DNA of 64,000 nucleotides. It comes from Serratia marcescens. GTDB lineage: Bacteria; Pseudomonadota; Gammaproteobacteria; Enterobacterales; Enterobacteriaceae. Location of the stretch: positions 1 to 64,000 of the forward strand of contig NZ_MJAO01000012.1 in assembly GCF_001902635.1 (NCBI RefSeq). Direction: 5' to 3'. The notes below the pieces were generated by a model. The model was not told the DNA's origin, searched no databases, and worked only from the letters and a program-made list of their open reading frames with translations. Made by a program: the position numbers and the translations under genes. This document shows, piece after piece, positions 8,828 through 19,085 of the stretch. Every line of letters starts with the position of its first letter. Position 1 is the stretch's first letter.

Positions 8828-9764
8828 ATGCCTTGCAGCGTGCGGCGATGGCGCGGATATCCTGCGGGGTGGTGCGGCAACAGCCGCCGATCAATTGTGC
8901 GCCGAGCGTGCGCCACTCCGCCGCCTGATCGACCAGGCTGCCGTGTTCGCCGCCGCAGGCATGCCAGGTTTTGCTTACCGCATCGTAGTGCTCGCCGGAG
9001 TTCGGGTAGACCAGCAGCGGTTTGTCGGCCAACGCGCTCAGTTGGCGCAGCGCCGGGGCGACCTTGTCCAGCGCGATGCAGTTGATGCCGATGGCCAGCA
9101 CCTGCGGGTTGCCGCTCAGCGCGGACATGGCTTCCGCCAGCGGCGTGCCGTCGCTGAGATGTTGGCTATCGCGCAGGGTGAAGGCGAACCAGGCGCCAAG
9201 CGTCGGGAAGTCTTGCAGCAGCGTCAACAGCGCCTGCAGTTCAGCGAACGACGGCAGCGTTTCGCAGGCCAGCAGATCGACGCCGGCGGCGGCCAGTGCG
9301 GCGATGCGCGGGCGGTGGAAGGCGATCATGTCATCCTGCGGCAGCCGGTAGTCGCCGCGGTATTCCGAACCGTCGGCCAGATAGGCGCCGTACGGGCCCA
9401 CCGAGCCGGCGATCAGCAACGGCGCCGCCTGCGGGTGTGCGGCCAGATAATCGCGGCGCGCCCGTTGCGCCAGCTGCACGCTTTTGGCGATCAGCGCCAG
9501 TGACTGCGCCTGATCGAGACCGCGGCGCAAGAAGCCCTGCGGCGTGGCCTGATAGCTGGCGGTGATGGCGCATTGGGCGCCGGCGTTGAAATAATCGAGA
9601 TGCACCTGATAGATAAGTTCGGGATTTTCAATCAGCACCTTGGCTGACCACAGCGGATCGGTCAGATCGCAGCCGCGCGCTTCCAGTTCGGTGGCCAGCG
9701 CGCCATCCAGGATCAGCGTCGGTTGCTCGGCCAGCAGGCGAGCGACGGGGTTGTTAACCGGCAT
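8826..9764 (-). CDS. mmuM: Homocysteine S-methyltransferase
   Basis: Transfers a methyl group from S-methylmethionine to homocysteine, giving two methionines. It has 312 residues in the homocysteine methyltransferase barrel fold. The zinc thiolates are visible: a Cys at about residue 230 (GINCIALD) and Cys295-Cys296 in IGGCCRTTP. The N-terminal [13 protein letters not shown] is the family substrate motif. It overlaps the end of mmuP by 11 nt, so permease and enzyme are translated from one mmuPM message, as in E. coli. Confidence 0.93.
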   Translation of the reverse strand: MPVNNPVARLLAEQPTLILDGALATELEARGCDLTDPLWSAKVLIENPELIYQVHLDYFNAGAQCAITASYQATPQGFLRRGLDQAQSLALIAKSVQLAQRARRDYLAAHPQAAPLLIAGSVGPYGAYLADGSEYRGDYRLPQDDMIAFHRPRIAALAAAGVDLLACETLPSFAELQALLTLLQDFPTLGAWFAFTLRDSQHLSDGTPLAEAMSALSGNPQVLAIGINCIALDKVAPALRQLSALADKPLLVYPNSGEHYDAVSKTWHACGGEHGSLVDQAAEWRTLGAQLIGGCCRTTPQDIRAIAARCKA

Positions 9765-11163
9765 TTTGTTCTCCCAAAGCGGTTTTTTGCCCGGCGCGCC
9801 GGGTCAGGAAATAGGTGAGGTAGCACAGGGCGACGAACGGCAGCCCGCAGTAGAGCGCAATGCGCTGCTCCGGATCGAACGCCAGCCCGATGCAGGCCAG
9901 CAGGCACAGTACAAAGCCGAGGATCGGTGTCAGCGGGTAGCCGGGCGCGCGGTATTTCAGGCCGCTTATCGGCTGGCCGCTGCGCAGGTAGGCGCGGCGG
10001 AAAGCGTAGTGGGCCGCGCAGATACTCAGCCACACCGCCACCACCGCAAAACCGGAGATCGCCGACAGGGCGACAAACACCGTGTCCGGTGCGATCACGC
10101 TGGTCAGCAACGCCAGCACGCCGCCGAGCATGCTGAAGGTCAGGGCGTTGATCGGAATGCCACGCCCATTGACGCGGGCAAAGTAGGCCGGCAGGGTGCG
10201 CTGGTGCGCCAGCGACCACAGCATGCGCCCCGAGGCGTACAGGCCGGAGTTGGCCGCCGACAGGATGGCGGTCAGGATCACGAAGTTGAAGATATCGGCG
10301 GCGTAAGGCACGCCGATGCGTTCAAACACCAGCACGAACGGGCTTTTGACGATCCCCGCCTGATCCATCGGGATCAACGCCGCCAGCACGAAGACCGTGC
10401 CGATAAAGAACAGCATCAGGCGGATCACCGTAGTGCGGATCGCCAGCGGCACGACTTTTTCCGGGTTTTCGGTTTCGCCGGCGGCGATGCCGATCAGCTC
10501 CGTGCCGGAGAAGGCAAAGTTCACCGCCACCATGGTCATCAGGATCGGCAGCGTGCCGTGTGGCAGCCAGCCGGAAGCGGTCAGATTGTGCAGGAACGGT
10601 GCCGGAGTGCCGTCTTTCATCGGCAGCAGGCCGAACATGGCAGCGCCGCCCAGAATGATAAACGCCAGAATGGTCACCACTTTGATCAGCGAAAACCAGA
10701 ATTCGCTTTCGGCGAAAAAGCGGGTGGTCACCACGTTGAGCAGGAAAATGGCCGCGCAGAAGATCAGGCACCACAGCCACACCGGCGACTGCGGAAACCA
10801 ATACTGCATGCAGAATCCGGCGGCGGTCAGGCTGGAGCCGAGCGCCACCGTCCAGGTCAGCCAATACAGCCAGGCGACGGTATAGCCGGTGGCCGGCCCC
10901 AGATAGCGCGAAGCATAGACGTGAAAGGCGCCGGTTTCCGGCATCGCCACCGACAGCTCACCCAGGCACAGCATCACCAGATACACCACCAGCGCGCCGA
11001 TCAGGTAGGCCAGCAGCGTGCCGAGCGCCCCGGTGGTAGAGATGATGTAGCCGGTGTTGAAAAACAGCCCGGTGCCGATCACGCCGCCCAGCGACAGCAT
11101 CACCAGATGCCGGGCCTTCATGCTGCGTTTGAACTGTCCTGCGGCGGGTGCCGATGGTTGCAT
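9754..11163 (-). CDS. mmuP: S-methylmethionine permease
   Basis: Amino acid permease of the APC superfamily, predicted to import S-methylmethionine for MmuM. It has 469 residues and about 12 membrane segments, with the amino acid transporter signature near residues 20-60 ([17 protein letters not shown]). It is the first gene of mmuPM. An exact MetJ box lies 17 nt upstream of the start. Substrate specificity rests on linkage to mmuM rather than on single residues. Confidence 0.9.
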   Translation of the reverse strand: MQPSAPAAGQFKRSMKARHLVMLSLGGVIGTGLFFNTGYIISTTGALGTLLAYLIGALVVYLVMLCLGELSVAMPETGAFHVYASRYLGPATGYTVAWLYWLTWTVALGSSLTAAGFCMQYWFPQSPVWLWCLIFCAAIFLLNVVTTRFFAESEFWFSLIKVVTILAFIILGGAAMFGLLPMKDGTPAPFLHNLTASGWLPHGTLPILMTMVAVNFAFSGTELIGIAAGETENPEKVVPLAIRTTVIRLMLFFIGTVFVLAALIPMDQAGIVKSPFVLVFERIGVPYAADIFNFVILTAILSAANSGLYASGRMLWSLAHQRTLPAYFARVNGRGIPINALTFSMLGGVLALLTSVIAPDTVFVALSAISGFAVVAVWLSICAAHYAFRRAYLRSGQPISGLKYRAPGYPLTPILGFVLCLLACIGLAFDPEQRIALYCGLPFVALCYLTYFLTRRAGQKTALGEQNAG

Positions 11164-11171
11164 AATAATCT

Positions 11172-11195
11172 ATCCGTATAGACGTCTAAATATCT
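11172..11195 (-). promoter_or_regulatory. MetJ operator upstream of mmuPM
   Basis: The central 8-mer AGACGTCT (11180-11187) is the exact met-box consensus. The adjoining 8-mers (11172-11179 and 11188-11195) each match it at 5 of 8 positions, giving the tandem-box layout MetJ needs. Methionine or S-adenosylmethionine excess would repress mmuPM. Confidence 0.8.
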
Positions 11196-11286
11196 GAATG
11201 GCTATTGGTTATACCTGCAATGCTTTTTCAACGCAATGCGCAGCCGGCGATTGCCGTGTAAAAAAATCGTTAAGCCGGATCTATAT

Positions 11287-11305
11287 GCAAATGATAATTA
11301 TTATC
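11287..11305 (+). promoter_or_regulatory. Fur box upstream of the chaN-like gene
   Basis: The 19-mer GCAAATGATAATTATTATC matches 16 of 19 positions of the Fur consensus GATAATGATAATCATTATC. It lies 33 nt before the chaN-like start, so iron repression is expected. Confidence 0.85.
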
Positions 11306-11337
11306 TATAATGTCGCCATTTTCGATAATGGGGCAAC

Positions 11338-12180
11338 ATGATGAGATACCTGATTTTATTGGCGGCGTTGGCGCTCGGCGCCTGCAGCCAAACGCCGGTG
11401 AAGACGCCGGCCAACGACGTCGCGAGTCTGGGGAGTATCACCGATCTGCACAGCGGCGCGATTCTGACGCCGGAGCAGCTGTTGACGCGATTGGCGCAGC
11501 AGCCGCGGCTGATCGTCGGGGAAAAGCACGACAATCCTTACCACCATCAGATTGAGCAATGGCTGGTGCAGCAGCTGCCGCTGCGGCGGCCGCAGGGCAG
11601 CGTGCTGATGGAGATGATCAACCCGAACCAACAGGTGCAGGTCGACAAGGTCAAGCAGTGGTTGCAGAGCGATCCGACGGTGCGTGACGGCCGCGTAGCG
11701 GAGTTGATCGCCTGGCAGCCAGGCTGGAAGTGGGAACTGTATGGTGGGGTGACGATGGCGGCGATGCGCGCGCCTTACCCGCTGTGGTCGGCCAACCTGG
11801 ACCGCAGCGAGATTGCGGCGTTCTATCAGCAGCCGCAATTCCCGGCGGGGCAGCTATCGGCACAGCCGGCGGTGCGCAAGGCGCTGGAAGAGACCATCCG
11901 CACGTCGCACGGCGGCAAGATTGAGGCCGACCAGCTGCATGCGATGTTGGCGATCCAGCAGCAGCGCGACCGGCGCATGGCAGAACGCCTGCTGACGGCG
12001 CCCACGCCCGCACTGTTGATCGCCGGTGGCTATCACGCCGCCAAATCGGTGGGCGTGCCGCTGCACGTGCGGGATCTGCAGCCGGCGGCAGTACCGACGG
12101 TATTGATGCTGGCGGAGCCGGGCGTACAGGTCGAGGTGAACACTGCGGACTACCTGTGGATCACACCATCAGTGAAATGA
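11338..12180 (+). CDS. ChaN family haem-binding lipoprotein
   Basis: The 280-residue product has a lipoprotein signal ending LGAC (lipidated Cys16). The body carries the ChaN (DUF399) motif GEKHDNPYHHQIEQW at about residues 61-75 and a C-terminal IAGGYHAAKSVGVP segment. ChaN of Campylobacter binds haem and is iron regulated. Similar lipoproteins (OrfX/HmuX type) accompany haem uptake operons in Yersinia and Pectobacterium. The Fur box just upstream and the TonB-like gene just downstream support a role in haem handling at the outer membrane, but which substrate it holds is inference. Confidence 0.82.
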   Translation: MMRYLILLAALALGACSQTPVKTPANDVASLGSITDLHSGAILTPEQLLTRLAQQPRLIVGEKHDNPYHHQIEQWLVQQLPLRRPQGSVLMEMINPNQQVQVDKVKQWLQSDPTVRDGRVAELIAWQPGWKWELYGGVTMAAMRAPYPLWSANLDRSEIAAFYQQPQFPAGQLSAQPAVRKALEETIRTSHGGKIEADQLHAMLAIQQQRDRRMAERLLTAPTPALLIAGGYHAAKSVGVPLHVRDLQPAAVPTVLMLAEPGVQVEVNTADYLWITPSVK

Positions 12181-12218
12181 ATACGTTAAGACAGTGAAAA
12201 GGGTTGTTAATTATAGTT

Positions 12219-12237
12219 GCAAATGATTATCATTAGT
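12219..12237 (+). promoter_or_regulatory. Fur box upstream of the tonB-like gene
   Basis: GCAAATGATTATCATTAGT. Its complement matches 15 of 19 positions of the Fur consensus, including the whole TAATGATAATCATT core. It lies about 45 nt before the chosen tonB-like start and gives the tonB/opdB/receptor genes their own iron-controlled promoter. Confidence 0.82.
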
Positions 12238-12282
12238 AAATGTGATCTGCAATCATTCGCAATTAAACAAGCTAATGCCCCT

Positions 12283-13080
12283 ATGTTAAGTCAGTCTTAC
12301 TCCCTCCCAGCCTTTGAACTGCCGCAGCCGCGCTGGGCGCGCGGCCTGCTGCTCGCCCTGGCGGCGCACGCGGCGTTGGTGCTGCTGTTTTACTGGCCGC
12401 AGACGGCGCTGGAGCCGGTGGTGCTGCCACCGCCGGCGGTGATGATGAGTTGGGCGGCGCAGATTGAAGCGCCGGAAAGCAAGCCGCTGCCGCTGGGCGT
12501 ACAGCAGGCGGAATCCGCTGCGGCGCAGCCGGCGGAGCAGCAGCAACAGCCGGATCTGCCCAAGCTGGCACGCGCCGAGAAAGCGAAAATCGTGACGGCA
12601 GAGAAGAAGCGCGCCGAACACCGCCCCCCGCAAAAAGCGCAGCCGAAGCCGCAGGAACAGGCCAAAGAGACGCGCAATGCCGCCGCGTCCAGCGCTGCTG
12701 CGCCGCAGGCGCAGACGCTCTCCCACCAGACAGCCGCACCGATCAACAGCGACGCCAACAGCAACGCGCAGGCCAAACTGTCGTGGGAGAGCTTGGTGAA
12801 GGGCAAACTGAACCGCATCAAGGATTACCCTTTGGATGCCCGCAGCCGCCGGCGCAGCGGTATGCCGCAGGTCAGTTTTAGCGTCGACGCGCAGGGGCGG
12901 GTGTCGAACGTGACCCTGCAGGTGCGCTCCGGCACGGCGTCGTTGGACCGGGAAGCGGTGGCGGTGGTGTCGCGCGCCCAGCCGTTGCCGCCGCCGCCGC
13001 CGGAGATGCTGCAGCAGGGGGCCGTCAAGGTGACGATGCCGATCGATTTCAATCTGGCGGAGTTGAATGCCCGCCGTTAA
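12283..13080 (+). CDS. TonB-like energy transducer
   Basis: Protein of about 265 residues with a TonB layout: a short cytoplasmic N-terminus, one membrane segment (about 22-40, LLLALAAHAALVLLFYW), a long Pro/Ala/Gln/Lys-rich periplasmic linker (about 50-165) and a C-terminal TonB domain (about 170-260, YPLDARSRRRSGMPQVSFSVD). It would couple the proton motive force to an outer-membrane receptor, probably the one three genes downstream. No exbB/exbD is nearby, so it must borrow them. I choose the ATG at 12283: the upstream TTG at 12217 overlaps the Fur box. It is similar in plan to HasB, but I cannot claim identity. Confidence 0.82.
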   Translation: MLSQSYSLPAFELPQPRWARGLLLALAAHAALVLLFYWPQTALEPVVLPPPAVMMSWAAQIEAPESKPLPLGVQQAESAAAQPAEQQQQPDLPKLARAEKAKIVTAEKKRAEHRPPQKAQPKPQEQAKETRNAAASSAAAPQAQTLSHQTAAPINSDANSNAQAKLSWESLVKGKLNRIKDYPLDARSRRRSGMPQVSFSVDAQGRVSNVTLQVRSGTASLDREAVAVVSRAQPLPPPPPEMLQQGAVKVTMPIDFNLAELNARR

Positions 13081-13134
13081 TGCCCGCAGACGCCGCATCG
13101 CCGTCGTCCGCCTCTTCAAACTTCGTGAGGGATT

Positions 13135-15261
13135 ATGAATCCGCTGTTATTCACCCCGCGCCGTCGCATCGCGGCCGCGCTCTGGCTTTCTTTAGGCGTT
13201 GCCGGCGCCGCGCTGGCGCAACCGCAGCCGCCGTTGGCGGAACGCGCGCCGAAAGCGCTGACGGCGCACGGCGAGACGCGCACTGACGATTACTACTGGC
13301 TGCGCGACGACGGCCGAAAAGAGCAGAAGGTGCTGGACTACCTGAAGGCGGAGAACCGCTACACCGAGCAGATGATGGCGCCATACCAGAAGCTGCGCGC
13401 CACGCTGTATCAGGAGATGCTGGGCCGCATGAACCCTGACGATCGTTCGGTGCCGTATCAGCTCAACGGCTATCGCTATCAGGAAAGCTACGCCGCCGGT
13501 AAAGATTTCGCGCTGTATCAGCGCCAGGCGCTCACCGCCGACGCGCCGTGGCAAACCTTGCTGGATGCCAATCAGCGCGCGGCCGGCCATGCCTATTATC
13601 GCCTGGGGGCGATGGACGTCAGCCAGGACAACCGCCGCCTGGCGGTGGCCGAAGATCTGCAGGGCCGCCGCCAATACCGCATCTCCCTGCGCGAGTTAGG
13701 CAGCGAACGCTGGTCGCCGGAAACGCTGGAAAACACCTCCGGTAACATGGTGTGGGCCAATGACAACCAAACCCTGTTCTACGTGCGCAACCACCCTCAA
13801 ACGCTGTTGCCCTACCAGGTCTACCGCCATCAGTACGGGACACCGGCGGCGGAAGATAAGCTGGTGTACCAGGAAAACGATCCGGCGTTCTACCTCAGCC
13901 TCGGCCGCTCGTCTTCGCGTGATTACCTGATTCTGACCATCAGCGGCAACACCACCTCCGAAGTGCGTCTGATCGACGCCAACCAGCCGCAGCGTGAGCC
14001 GCAGCTGTTCGCCGCCCGGCAGAACGGCCGAGAGTATTACCTCGATCACTATCGCGGCGAGTTCTATCTGCGTTCCAACTATCAGGATCCGAACTTTGGC
14101 CTGTACCGCACGGCGGCAGTAGGTAAGCCTTGGCAGACGCTGATCGCACCGCAGGCGCAGCACGAGGTGGAGAGCTTCAGCCTGTTCCGCGACTGGCTGG
14201 TGGTGCAGGAGCGCGCCAACGGGCTGGTGCAGCTGCGGCAAATCAGCTGGGACGGTAAAACCGAGCGGGCCATCCCGTTCGACGACGCCAGCTACATGGC
14301 CTGGCTGGGCTATAACCCGGAGCCGGACAGCGATCGTCTGCGCTACGGCTATTCGGCGATGACCACGCCGACCCGCACCTATGAGTGGGATCTGAATAAG
14401 GGTGAGCGCACCCTGCTGAAGCAGCAGGAGGTGAAAGGCGTCGATCCCAGCCTGTATCACAGCGAGCGCATCTGGGTAACGGCGCGCGACGGCGTGAAGG
14501 TGCCGGTGTCGCTGGTCTACCGCACATCGCTGTTCAAAAACGGGCATAACCCGCTGCTGGTGTACGGCTACGGGGCTTACGGCATGAGCATGGATCCGGC
14601 GTTCAGCGCCAACCGCATCAGCCTGCTGGATCGCGGCTTCGTCTATGCGCTGATCCACGTGCGCGGCGGCGGTGAGCTGGGGCAGAGCTGGTATAAACAG
14701 GGCAAGCTGACGCACAAACCGAACAGCTTCAACGACTTCATCGACGCCACCCAGGCGTTGATCAAAGACGGCTACGGTCAGCCGGGGCGCATCTACGCCA
14801 TGGGTGGTAGCGCCGGCGGCTTGCTGATGGGGGCGGTGATCAACCAGGCGCCGCAGCTGTACAACGCGGTAGTGGCACAGGTGCCGTTCGTCGACGTGGT
14901 GACCACCATGCTGGACGACAGCATTCCGCTCACCACCGGCGAATACGAGGAGTGGGGCAACCCGCACCAGCCGGCCGCCTATGCGCTGATGAAGTCCTAC
15001 AGCCCGTACGACAACGTGCGCAAGCAGCGTTACCCGAACCTGCTGGTCACCAGCGGTTTGTACGACTCGCAGGTGCAGTATTGGGAGCCGGCCAAATGGG
15101 TGGCGAAACTGCGGCGCTTCAAGCAGGGCGATTCGCTGCTGCTGCTCTCCACCGACATGACCGCCGGCCACGGCGGCAAATCGGGCCGCCTGGCGCGGCT
15201 GGAAAACGGCGCGCTGGAGTACGCCTTCATTCTGGCGGTGGACCGGCAGGCGCAGAAATAA
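13135..15261 (+). CDS. Exported oligopeptidase B-like serine peptidase (S9A)
   Basis: Prolyl oligopeptidase family, closest in plan to oligopeptidase B (PtrB), which cuts short peptides after basic residues. It has 708 residues: a beta-propeller (about 100-430) and an alpha/beta hydrolase domain. The catalytic triad is Ser559 (GGSAGG), Asp644 (YDSQVQYWEP) and His679 (TAGHGG). These spacings (85 and 35) equal those of E. coli PtrB Ser532, Asp617 and His652, so the whole protein is shifted by 27 residues. The extra N-terminus is a typical signal peptide (RRR, hydrophobic core, AALAQ). Export would be unusual for this normally cytosolic enzyme. It sits between the TonB-like and receptor genes. 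Confidence 0.88.
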   Translation: MNPLLFTPRRRIAAALWLSLGVAGAALAQPQPPLAERAPKALTAHGETRTDDYYWLRDDGRKEQKVLDYLKAENRYTEQMMAPYQKLRATLYQEMLGRMNPDDRSVPYQLNGYRYQESYAAGKDFALYQRQALTADAPWQTLLDANQRAAGHAYYRLGAMDVSQDNRRLAVAEDLQGRRQYRISLRELGSERWSPETLENTSGNMVWANDNQTLFYVRNHPQTLLPYQVYRHQYGTPAAEDKLVYQENDPAFYLSLGRSSSRDYLILTISGNTTSEVRLIDANQPQREPQLFAARQNGREYYLDHYRGEFYLRSNYQDPNFGLYRTAAVGKPWQTLIAPQAQHEVESFSLFRDWLVVQERANGLVQLRQISWDGKTERAIPFDDASYMAWLGYNPEPDSDRLRYGYSAMTTPTRTYEWDLNKGERTLLKQQEVKGVDPSLYHSERIWVTARDGVKVPVSLVYRTSLFKNGHNPLLVYGYGAYGMSMDPAFSANRISLLDRGFVYALIHVRGGGELGQSWYKQGKLTHKPNSFNDFIDATQALIKDGYGQPGRIYAMGGSAGGLLMGAVINQAPQLYNAVVAQVPFVDVVTTMLDDSIPLTTGEYEEWGNPHQPAAYALMKSYSPYDNVRKQRYPNLLVTSGLYDSQVQYWEPAKWVAKLRRFKQGDSLLLLSTDMTAGHGGKSGRLARLENGALEYAFILAVDRQAQK

Positions 15262-15381
15262 TCTTTACGCCGCAGCACGCTGCGGCGCAATAAAACAATA
15301 ACAACCTTTTACCGCGCTTTCGGCGGGCTTTTTGCTGGGCATTGTCGGCCATCAAACCTTATTGGCTATTTCTGGGGATAT

Positions 15382-17622
15382 ATGAAAATCAAAATGATAG
15401 CGAGCCTGATCGGCGCGGGACTGGCGCTGTACGGGCAGGCTGCGGCCGCGCAGGAACAGGCGGAAAATAATAAAGGCAGCGTGGCGTTCAGCCCGCTCAA
15501 CGTCTCGGCCGCCGACAGCGGCAAGAGCAGCGAAAAAGACGCGTTGGCCAGGCCGGGTGCGTTCAGCTCGCGCGACGAAAACAAAAATCTGGAGTCGGTG
15601 GACAGCATCCTGCGCAGCATGCCGGGCACCTATACCCAGATCGATCCCGGCCAGGGATCGGTCAGCGTCAATATCCGCGGCCTGAGCGGCTTCGGCCGGG
15701 TCAACACCATGGTCGACGGCATTACGCAAAACTACTACGGCAACTCGCCGAGCGACGCGGCGCACGGGGGATTGCCCACCAGCCAGTTCGGGGCGCTGAT
15801 CGATCCTAACTTTATCGTCGGCGTCGACGTGGCGCGCGGCAACGCCACCGGTTCCGACGGGGTGAACGCGTTGGCGGGCAGCGCCAACTTCCGCACTATC
15901 GGCGTGGACGACGTAGTGTTTTCCGATAATCCGTTCGGCGTGCGCACCAAATTCTCGGTGGGCAATAACGGCATCGGCCGCAGCGGCATGATCGCCGTGG
16001 GCGCCAAAACCGCCGCCTTTGCCGACGGCGGCAGCCTAGGGGCGATGGCGGCGATCAGCGGCAGCGCCATCACCTCCAACTACAAAAACGGTGCCGGTTT
16101 CGACAGCGAGATGTTCAACGTCGATAAAACCTACCGCCAGAACCCGAAATCCCAGCTGTTCAAGGTGGACATCAAGCCGGATGCCTTCAACAGCATCGAA
16201 CTGTCGGCGCGCAGCTACCAGAATAAAATCACCCGCCGCCACATCGACAGCGACGATTTTTACCTCAAATACCACTACGCGCCGTTCTCGGAGCTGATCG
16301 ATTTCAAACTGACCGCCAGCACCAGCCGCGGTGAGCAGCAGTTCATGTCCAATAACATGGCGGGGTTCAGCGACAGCACGGCGAAAAACATCTCCGATGC
16401 GCTGGATATCAACAACACCAGCCGTTTCAGCCTGCAGGATATCGATTTTGCCTTCAGCTACGGCGGCAAGCTGGTGCGCAACGAGTATAAGAAAAAGGCC
16501 TCCGGTTTGGTGACGGATGACAATCAGGCGGAAAGTTCGCCGGTGGGGATGTCGGGCAAGCAGGATATCTCCAGCCTGTACAGCGGTCTGCAGGCCAACT
16601 ACGGCATCTGGCAGGGGAATTTCGATCTGAACTACACCGCCTATCGCCTCTCCGGCTATAAGCCGGCCTGTGACGAGCGCGTAGAGTGCTTCCCGCAGGG
16701 CGCCGGCACTATCAACCGCAACGAACAGGGTTTCAACCCGTCGGTCATGCTGTCGGCGCAGGTGACGCCGTGGCTGCAGCCGTTCGTCAGCTACAGCAAG
16801 TCGATGCGCGGGCCGAATATCCAGGAGGTGTTCTTCGCCAACAGCGGCGGCCAGTCGATGAACCCGTTCCTGAAAGGCGAAAAAGCGGAGACCTGGCAGG
16901 GCGGGTTCAACGCCAATGCCCACGATCTGTTGTTCAAGCAGGATAGCTTCCAACTGAAAGCGGTCTATTTCGAAACCAGGATCAAAAACTACATATCCAG
17001 CCAAACCTACCTGGTGTGTAAAAACCGCCAGAAGTGCAACCGTTCGCAGGCGACGCAGGAAGAGTGGGATAACGCGGACGTCAACGTCAGCATGACCATG
17101 TACAGCAACGCCCCCGATCCGGTCAAAATGCGCGGGGTGGAGCTCGAAGCGCTGTACGACGCCGGTTTCGCCTTCACCAAGCTGTCGTTAAGCAAGGAGC
17201 ATACTTCCCAGCCGACTAACCAGGCCAGCAACGTGTTCGGCGCGGGCGATGTCAGCGAACTGCCGGAATTCTACTTCACGCTGGACAGCGGGGTGCGTCT
17301 GCTGGACGAGACGTTGACGCTGGGCGGGGTGGTGAAATACACCGGTAAATCGGTGCGTCTGTCGCCGGACTCTGATTACGATGAGAATGAGCAGTTGCTG
17401 AAAGAGCCGGCGCCGCATATTCCGACCATTATCGATCTGTACGGCACCTATCAGGTGAATCGCAATCTGCTGCTGAAGCTCAGCGTGCAAAACCTGATGG
17501 ACAGAGACTATTCGGACGCGCTGAACAAGATGAACTCGCTGCCGTCGCAGTCGCAGTATGAGACGCCGACCAACACTGCCCGTGGGCGCACCTATATCTT
17601 CGGCGGGGAGGTACGCTTCTAA
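15382..17622 (+). CDS. TonB-dependent outer-membrane receptor
   Basis: The 746-residue product has a signal peptide (ends AAAAQ near residue 22), a plug domain (about 45-180, with VNIRGLSGFGRVNTMVDG) and a 22-strand barrel ending in the expected terminal Phe (FGGEVRF). YSKSMRGPNIQEVF and NPFLKGEKAETW resemble the FRAP and NPxL boxes of haem receptors. Four cysteines are found in the extracellular-loop regions (CDERVEC, CKNRQKC). It lies 120 nt after opdB with no Fur box of its own, so it is probably co-transcribed from the tonB-like promoter. The ligand is unproven: haem or a peptide-linked iron source is most likely from context. Confidence 0.85.
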   Translation: MKIKMIASLIGAGLALYGQAAAAQEQAENNKGSVAFSPLNVSAADSGKSSEKDALARPGAFSSRDENKNLESVDSILRSMPGTYTQIDPGQGSVSVNIRGLSGFGRVNTMVDGITQNYYGNSPSDAAHGGLPTSQFGALIDPNFIVGVDVARGNATGSDGVNALAGSANFRTIGVDDVVFSDNPFGVRTKFSVGNNGIGRSGMIAVGAKTAAFADGGSLGAMAAISGSAITSNYKNGAGFDSEMFNVDKTYRQNPKSQLFKVDIKPDAFNSIELSARSYQNKITRRHIDSDDFYLKYHYAPFSELIDFKLTASTSRGEQQFMSNNMAGFSDSTAKNISDALDINNTSRFSLQDIDFAFSYGGKLVRNEYKKKASGLVTDDNQAESSPVGMSGKQDISSLYSGLQANYGIWQGNFDLNYTAYRLSGYKPACDERVECFPQGAGTINRNEQGFNPSVMLSAQVTPWLQPFVSYSKSMRGPNIQEVFFANSGGQSMNPFLKGEKAETWQGGFNANAHDLLFKQDSFQLKAVYFETRIKNYISSQTYLVCKNRQKCNRSQATQEEWDNADVNVSMTMYSNAPDPVKMRGVELEALYDAGFAFTKLSLSKEHTSQPTNQASNVFGAGDVSELPEFYFTLDSGVRLLDETLTLGGVVKYTGKSVRLSPDSDYDENEQLLKEPAPHIPTIIDLYGTYQVNRNLLLKLSVQNLMDRDYSDALNKMNSLPSQSQYETPTNTARGRTYIFGGEVRF

Positions 17623-17644
17623 ACTGCAGCAGAGCAGGGCGCAG

Positions 17645-19029
<1,385 letters not shown>

Positions 19030-19085
19030 TTATAGCGTCTGGCTGAACAAGGCGCTGAGTATACTCTTATTCGCCGCCCGCGGCA

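Noticed and set aside
12217-12282. Longer tonB-like start at a TTG
   Set aside because: It overlaps the Fur box and precedes the natural N-terminus before the membrane segment. The ATG at 12283 is more plausible.
15269-15335. Terminator between opdB-like and receptor genes
   Set aside because: GCCGCAG/CTGCGGC forms a short stem but has no T-run, and the later T-run follows only an imperfect stem, so operon continuity is more likely than termination.
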